A DNA stretch of 20,279 nucleotides from DAOPZC01 sp035353175. GTDB lineage: Bacteria; Verrucomicrobiota; Kiritimatiellia; RFP12; UBA1067. The position numbers and the translations under genes were made by a program. The stretch spans positions 1 through 20,279 of the forward strand of contig DAOPZC010000075.1 in the NCBI GenBank assembly GCA_035353175.1. The letters are read 5' to 3'. Of the stretch, positions 19,001 to 20,279 are shown piece after piece. The notes beneath the pieces were generated by a model. The model saw only the letters and a program-made list of their open reading frames with translations. It had not been told where the DNA came from and did no database searches. The stretch's first letter is position 1. The number at the start of each line of letters is the position of its first letter.

Positions 19001-20279
19001 TCCGCAACAACGACGTCGCGCAAGTGACTGGCGGAATCGCAGCCGGCATTTCGCTGGGCGGAAACACGCCGGGAGCGACGGTGTCGAACAATCTGGTGCG
19101 GGCGGTTAATATCGGCGTCATGGTGGAAACCAATACGGGCGCGGCCACCGTCAATATCGTCGGAAACAGCCTCGAAGCCGAGCAGTATGGTGTCCTGAAT
19201 AACACCGCCGCGATGGTCAAGGCCGAGAACAACTGGTTTGGAAGCTCCAGCGGGCCATCGGTTGCGACCAATCCCGGCGGCACGGGCGTGGCCGTGTCCG
19301 GCCCGGTTGAGTACTCGCCCTGGCTGGGGTACGGGACCGACTTGGACCCCGCAGCCGCCGGCTTCCAGCCGATCGTCGGGACCCTCTTGTACGCGCCGGT
19401 CGGCGTGGCATTCATTACGCAGCCGGTGGGCAATGTGGGCCTGGGCTTGGCCCTCTCGCGGCAACCCGTGCTGGCGGTGACCAACGAGACCGGCAACGTG
19501 GCGACCCAGTTCACCGGCAACGTGACGCTGGCGTTCGGATCCAATCCCAACAACGGCGTGCTCGGCGGCGTGCTAACACAGGCGGCCGTAGGCGGCGTGG
19601 CGGCTTTCACAGACCTGAGCGTGACGGTCGGCGGCGGCTCGGGCTTCACGCTCGCGGCCACTGCGGCCGCGCCGATTCAGGGCACGGAGAGCGCGACCTT
19701 CGAGATTCTCAATCCGCTGCCGGTGCTGTCGAGCATCAGCCAGCTCTGGACCGCGGCCGGCAGCGCGCAGTTCACGCTGACGCTGACGGGCTCGGGCTTC
19801 GTTCCGACCTCCAGAGTTCTTTGGAACGGAGCAGAGCACGCGACGGCCTTTGTGGACGCGACCACACTGACGGCAGTCATTCCGGCAGGGGACGTGGCGT
19901 CGGCGGGGACGGCGCAGGTGAAGGTCGTGACGCCGGCGGCGGGAGGCGGCGAGAGCGCGGCGCGGACCTTCACGGTCACGGCGACGGCACAGTCGCCGGT
20001 TGTCTATGTTGACGACGACTGGACCGGCTTCGACAACTGCGACGGGCACGTCTGGGGCTACGACGCCTTCAAGACGTTGCAGGGTGGCCTCGACGGCGTT
20101 GCCCAAGATGGCACGGTCAATCTCCTGGAAGGCAACTATGCGGAGAACGCGAGCGCGGCGAAACGCGTGAAGATAATCGGCGCGCTCGGGGGCGGCGGAC
20201 AGCGGCTCGCGACGGTCAGGGGGGCGATCTCCATCGACAACGACGAATCGATGACGGACGGCACACGCGTCGAGAACCT
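10039..20279 (+). CDS. Giant modular right-handed beta-helix surface/secreted protein (partial, runs off right edge)
   Basis: The frame is open from ATG 10039 to the window end, at least 3413 codons, checked along its length without a stop. AAGGGA lies 6 bp before the ATG. The signal peptide is MNTQRVNISGFARRIFAAAC followed by a hydrophobic stretch, with cleavage probably after Ala31 (AVA/Q). Order: GLUG-like region (residues about 148-255); VYVDDD-type linkers at residues 377, 696, 1035, 1308, 1647, 2008, 2285, 2771 and 3322, each opening a beta-helix module; a Pmp-like section (454-630); a choice-of-anchor Q-like segment (631-691); Ig-like (3123-3225); IPT/TIG (3226-3315). The modules are rich in Asn ladders (GNxxSN, NNT) as in NosD/pectate-lyase folds, but I see no lyase catalytic signature, so adhesion or glycan binding is likelier than catalysis. 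The C-terminal anchor, needed to tell autotransporter from other export, lies outside the window. Confidence 0.9.
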   Translation, partial: MNTQRVNISGFARRIFAAACVWAVYTFTAVAQIPVARVVGSGGVTTNLYTSLDTAIKAAGDSHDDVTVTLLADIDLTNTVWDAASLNGYSGGFRSLTLDGNGKSIAGLSDTLIASTWVGQSLTIKNLTIKKSAIVRDAGDSTGTTGVGAFFGILSATHRVTLEDCHLVDSSVEGGHWTGGLIGYATGYSGTDGPVFESVLVTNCSVSGCSVTGKGSAGGVIGHATGDAWTEVVIADTAVSNNTVTSTGTSTIKAGSVIGTVGVAGAETTVNGTTHTGGIGVSAEVSGNTVKSNGTGTDAIFGRFGNAAGVLRVTGGVYDGAEDYAGLPIAGDAAGTLLVSGGTYETLPDAGVWAEGFVAYASGDDTYTVREVDGSAVYVDDDFTEATKGWNNYRFKTIQGGVNTVAASGTVYIAAGTYTENVYVGKSLNIVGAGAATTIVDGHDAGSVFIVDGDIDVAIEGLTIQNGGGTAATYGAGVYAEAAGVGLTLSLVDCVLKDNTAVTSGGGLATGGWGEDVTLIGTTISGNTASGTGPGAGGGGIYTYGGELTVENCTVSGNTAARDGGGVFLAGATACQINFATFTGNTANRGGGLSLSGASGAINNTIVCGNTDAIAGTVSDNVNGTIPGGSNNLVDQDAKLVALADNGGPTPTHALLADSPALNAGMADTVAFDQRGVPRAQGNAPDIGAFETVRIVYVDDDWTGPENVVGHAWGQDAFPTLTAAMAVVPDGGLVRVADGTYAGGQTITGSLTFEGANKDVAGYGTRGAESVITSTIHVKGQNNTVSFNGFQFTASNYALLYGAAPSTTDWIFKNNLVAGGSGCACYNEGTSNWRDVTVVSNMFTVTGGSSALRLANVRNLSVKDNRFTGGFNALQLVGASGDVLVDGNEISNTTNEALKFGGPILNGMCSNNTISNANTSREIDVGAIRIRGVTLPYSLTIINNTLIDSFNGVAVRDGDSLAGATILVTENVFEGNSNAGVYNGGTGALTANGNYWGETTPNMAEHVAGDVTVDTYFAAYDAGTGVFSDLNVLTVYVDGSLAAEDATHFKTLAGAVAAVAPGGTIHVAAGTYNESVTLAQPVSLVGPTTGDKPLIVGMLTATHTAGWATTIENIDFKVNATDKNNLKLVGVKNLTVKGCDFDADERFMALPQVVAVQLDSACQNITFDACTFRDGYYVTIQGRADNLVVKNCTLENVKSGINMQYASGAGLTVTNTGISVVAQGVANDTYCVRFGSSSGTAQNLTIIGGSLTVDANGLTPDAGTYFHAILVREAASGTLAVTGTTINGEIANLSATPLAGVDNLYYVVYVDDDYTAATSGWGQYAFASIQDAVNAVQANGKIAVAAGTYTQSVTVSKPLNLVAVGEAIIVGTATDAVTVAADGVSISGFTVQNPNGVHGIYALNRNDLSITGNTVENVGSGVAAPGSAVCGVMIYSTSAAMNDIAVVDNMIRGIRSQGNKTGANGVWVGDSSGNFDITGLVIQGNVISNIVARPIAYDDGGRGAYGIIINHASTGTGQTVAPLIKDNLIADLDGVWAHAVGLEGNTPGAVVQGNIIARIIDHKSPANPDAVGIMVEANPAAASVSIVSNSFSEVLAGVRNVTAIAVTVNGNYWGSATPNIDALVLGDVVTDSFYADAALTDLRYFTVFVDGAFATESGNRFKTIQGGVDAVSQYGNVHVAAGSYDGATLTKSVNLLGANAGVAGYGTRADEAVITSVVNMTGKDTTVMIDGFKFNVTPHLMFGANNAESKQTADWTFQNNLVEASGAIYSDTGYVNLNWRDVVVTRNRFANMNSNAVSTFNVRSLTATDNQFDTLGAGANALVCQNIGSLTAAGNSFSNIGWNAVQLVGSTSVTITNNVCSNLGAEAFKLGGPIVSGVCSYNHIVGANTSNEVDVGGIRIRVAAGQPYNVAIIGNYIENSFNGLAVRNGDVLADTSITVSQNTFVGNSHAGIYNGSTGTLAASCNYWGTAFGPSGIGYFGTGDAIIGPVTIGNYYVSVPLTTLHYYDLYVDGNGSEDATHFKTIQAAYAAANPGDTIHVAAGTYVQTGTLTLAKPGLTLTGASRTDVCIDVSACGSAWGIHVEADDVTLEHFTVIPENETGGGYPIHAAPEPVKPGVSIANLVLRDIAISGSYRTAFDLHAVNGATLDGLSALNTARGNGIQITGCTDVTLTGCTTSGNVWGGVALYNSSYSASSCVNVTADLKKNSFGEIQAIYVQDPGVSGLNITGYSYVIASSATTTFADGDVNEAIALALVYDGQGSTVTTITDAAGNPVSYSGETGTDVVYVDGSWAGTPNGAGIPKPRAAGTYLQFGRNAFSTVQNGVAGVDVGGTVHVEAGSYTELVAVAKALTLVNEPALSATVTAPGAASKAALVTVDASNVTVDGFVLAVNQPDATAGIFMDSTAADPDTALTVQNCRFTISGTIDSAGADAYIGFGTYSTAIAVNGAGGFPTIQLLNNEILPDSTTAPTAMFDRAIFLREGKGTISGNTVYGDAHDLCAQFVSNGQLLISGNRFLGKGGRDVKGAQIDFTEPNGTGSIVFQNNTVEPFAEATPSGSAHVRSLMVKNNMSGAEVNVLNNLFTNVQAVAVLAGNSKSMTISGNEFRAADGDSDFSYVQIGNKVMTGASPAPVQMNAVIQGNVFCASTMPGGRAIEFLNHNATGATFGTITVGGAGALANTFAAGLDRYIHLDNEVLGDSKLSARAAYAACGTTVMAPFSAAIDATQNLFDVGTGAQLPAAMAAANLFSLEDKIYHATDVATLGLVRVNAANVYVTTASGSIQRGVDAAFAGDTVNVAAGTFDESVSITKPLQLSGANAGVAWGSRGPESKIQQTGGNTLLTVRADNVTVNGFELYGPLSNNAVTSDNGTLSAPTGRSNLTFVFNHVHDIGTTRGSGNIYGFHYMLASDAPANITVADNLFENIGNSATLAGSAGAVYFGQSTSTGKLSGVLVERNVVRNVRVTASTKNAWGIIIGTGWNSSGYVEDAIIRNNDVAQVTGGIAAGISLGGNTPGATVSNNLVRAVNIGVMVETNTGAATVNIVGNSLEAEQYGVLNNTAAMVKAENNWFGSSSGPSVATNPGGTGVAVSGPVEYSPWLGYGTDLDPAAAGFQPIVGTLLYAPVGVAFITQPVGNVGLGLALSRQPVLAVTNETGNVATQFTGNVTLAFGSNPNNGVLGGVLTQAAVGGVAAFTDLSVTVGGGSGFTLAATAAAPIQGTESATFEILNPLPVLSSISQLWTAAGSAQFTLTLTGSGFVPTSRVLWNGAEHATAFVDATTLTAVIPAGDVASAGTAQVKVVTPAAGGGESAARTFTVTATAQSPVVYVDDDWTGFDNCDGHVWGYDAFKTLQGGLDGVAQDGTVNLLEGNYAENASAAKRVKIIGALGGGGQRLATVRGAISIDNDESMTDGTRVEN
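10144..11166 (+). other. N-terminal beta-helix region with GLUG-like motifs (giant protein)
   Basis: Residues 36-376. It begins with LYTSLDTAIKAAGDS and VTLLADIDLTN, a pattern common at the start of surface beta-helix proteins in gut and sediment bacteria. GLUG-like turns follow: VGAFFGILS, TGGLIGYATG, AGGVIGHATG. It ends in short repeats RVTGGVYDGA and LVSGGTYETL. It lacks the VYVDDD linker of later modules, so it is probably a distinct cap domain. Confidence 0.6.
11167..12123 (+). repeat. Module A: VYVDDD linker, Pmp-like beta-helix and choice-of-anchor Q-like end
   Basis: Residues 377-695. The linker VYVDDDFTEATKGW leads to FKTIQGGVNTVAASG and IAAGTYTEN. Residues 454-630 show chlamydial Pmp-like repeats: GGGLATG, GGGIYTYGG, GGGVFLAG, GGGLSLSG alternating with SGNTA or FTGNTAN. 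It closes at 11929-12111 with NNLVDQDAKL, LADNGGPTPTHALL, SPALNAG, FDQRGVPR and DIGAFE, the pattern of choice-of-anchor Q domains. Such a domain usually sits near a protein's C-terminus; here some 2,700 more residues follow. Confidence 0.7.
12124..13140 (+). repeat. Module B of the giant protein (duplicated as module E)
   Basis: Residues 696-1034. Starts VYVDDDWTGPENVVGHAWGQ, passes through GANKDVAGYGTRGAESVIT and ends at NGNYWG (13012-13029), about 110 bp before the next linker. It aligns over most of its length with module E: NWRDV, NALQLVG, GPILNGMCSNN, IDVGAIRIR, DSFNGVAVRDGD and GNSNAGVYNG each have a counterpart there. Confidence 0.75.
13141..13959 (+). repeat. Module C of the giant protein
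   Basis: Residues 1035-1307. Opens VYVDGSLAAEDATHFKTLAG, then IHVAAGTYNESVTLAQPVSL. Beta-helix rungs such as NLTVKGCDFD and NLVVKNCTLENV follow. It is shorter and lacks an NYWG closing motif. Its opening EDATHFKTLAGA resembles module F (EDATHFKTIQAA). Confidence 0.65.
13960..14976 (+). repeat. Module D of the giant protein (related to module H)
   Basis: Residues 1308-1646. Opens VYVDDDYTAATSGWGQYAFA with VAAGTYTQSVTVSKPLNL. Rungs ITGNTVENVGSG and LVIQGNVISNIV are followed by GLEGNTPGAVVQGNIIARI and VGIMVEANPAAASVSIVSNS, and it closes with NGNYWGS (14863-14883). The last third parallels module H. Its linker-to-linker length, 1017 bp, equals that of module B. Confidence 0.7.
14977..16059 (+). 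repeat. Module E of the giant protein (duplicate of module B)
   Basis: Residues 1647-2007. Opens VFVDGAFATESGNRFKTIQG, then GANAGVAGYGTRADEAVIT. Counterparts of B include NWRDV, NAVQLVG, GPIVSGVCSYN, VDVGGIRIR, NSFNGLAVRNGD and GNSHAGIYNG; it closes with CNYWG (15928-15942). Relative to B it carries roughly 25-30 extra residues near GAGANALVCQNIGSLTAAGN, about one or two beta-helix coils. Confidence 0.75.
16060..16890 (+). repeat. Module F of the giant protein
   Basis: Residues 2008-2284. Opens LYVDGNGSEDATHFKTIQAA, then IHVAAGTYVQTGTLTLAKPG. Rungs VTLEHFTVIPENETG and VTLTGCTTSGNVWGG follow. The end (TTFADGDVNEAIALAL and VTTITDAAGNPVSYSG) is less helix-like and may be a small separate domain before the next linker. 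No NYWG motif. Confidence 0.6.
16891..18348 (+). repeat. Module G of the giant protein (long, divergent)
   Basis: Residues 2285-2770. Opens VYVDGSWAGTPNGAG with a longer linker before FGRNAFSTVQNGVAGVDVGG and VEAGSYTELVAVAKALTLV. Rungs include VTVDGFVLAV, LLNNEILPDS, TISGNTVYGD and SMTISGNEFRAADG. At 1458 bp it is longer than the other complete modules except H plus its Ig-like tail, and it may be two fused modules that lost an internal linker. No NYWG motif. Confidence 0.6.
18349..19404 (+). repeat. Module H of the giant protein (related to module D)
   Basis: Residues 2771-3122. The linker is degenerate (VYVTTASGSIQRGVDAAF), followed by VNVAAGTFDESVSITKPLQL and GANAGVAWGSRGPESKI. It parallels D in SLGGNTPGATVSNNLVRAV and IGVMVETNTGAATVNIVGNS and closes with NNWFGSSSGPS (19228-19260). 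An Ig-like domain follows instead of a new linker. Confidence 0.7.
19405..19983 (+). other. Bacterial Ig-like domain plus IPT/TIG domain (giant protein)
   Basis: Residues 3123-3225 (FITQPVGNVGLGLALSRQPV, NVTLAFGSNPNNGVLGG, FTDLSVTVGGGSG) resemble a repeated bacterial Ig-like surface domain. Residues 3226-3315 match IPT/TIG: FTLTLTGSGFVPTSRVLWNG, TTLTAVIPAGDVASAGTAQV, ARTFTVTA. These all-beta spacers are common in surface adhesins and glycan-active proteins. Confidence 0.75.
20002..20279 (+). repeat. Module I of the giant protein (cut by the window end)
   Basis: From residue 3322. VYVDDDWTGFDNCDGHVWGY is close to the module B opening VYVDDDWTGPENVVGHAWGQ, and FKTLQGGLDGVAQDG and EGNYAENAS follow. 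It shows that the beta-helix series resumes after the Ig-like/TIG pair, so the protein extends well beyond the window. Confidence 0.75.

Noticed and set aside
10039..20279. The giant protein as a pectate lyase or other polysaccharide lyase
   Set aside because: The fold looks like a pectate-lyase-type beta-helix, but I could not see a conserved catalytic Arg/Lys/Asp signature repeated in the modules; a structural or adhesive role fits better.
11167..20279. CRISPR or tandem satellite array suggested by recurring motifs
   Set aside because: The recurring units are 819-1653 bp apart, in frame, and conserved mainly as protein; they are domain repeats.

Overview
The window is high-GC bacterial DNA carrying six protein-coding genes. 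Both end genes run off the window. No tRNA, rRNA, CRISPR array, transposase or integrase was recognised. The mix of secreted sulfatase, secreted PQQ-type beta-propeller, clan GH-A glycosidase and a giant right-handed beta-helix surface protein with repeated VYVDDD linkers resembles the PVC superphylum, most likely Kiritimatiellota or a close relative (Lentisphaerota, Verrucomicrobiota). That assignment is an inference from gene content; no marker gene is present.

Layout. Positions 1-3467 hold two minus-strand genes in tandem, 55 bp apart: a secreted PQQ-like beta-propeller protein (first transcribed) and a large secreted glycoside hydrolase whose C-terminus lies beyond the left edge. A divergent 239 bp spacer separates them from a plus-strand secreted formylglycine sulfatase (3707-5293). 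Together they look like a small locus for degrading a sulfated polysaccharide outside the cytoplasm.

Positions 5499-9651 encode a two-component system: a 1155-residue membrane sensor kinase with a periplasmic NMT1/THI5-type substrate-binding domain, GAF, three PAS-type domains and a NarL-type (HisKA_3) kinase core, overlapping by 20 bp a NarL/FixJ response regulator with a LuxR HTH. By eye this block is less GC-rich than its flanks.

After a 387 bp AT-richer spacer, one open reading frame runs from 10039 to the right edge (at least 3413 codons, no stop). It encodes an exported modular beta-helix protein: signal peptide, GLUG-like region, a Pmp-like helix ending in a 'choice-of-anchor Q'-like segment, then a series of beta-helix modules each opened by a VYVD(D/G)-type linker, a bacterial Ig-like domain, an IPT/TIG domain, and a further module cut by the window end. 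Nine linkers are visible, and two pairs of modules are clear internal duplications. The most noteworthy things here are the architecture of this giant gene and its position directly downstream of a ligand-sensing two-component system on the same strand. Whether the regulator controls it is not shown by the sequence.
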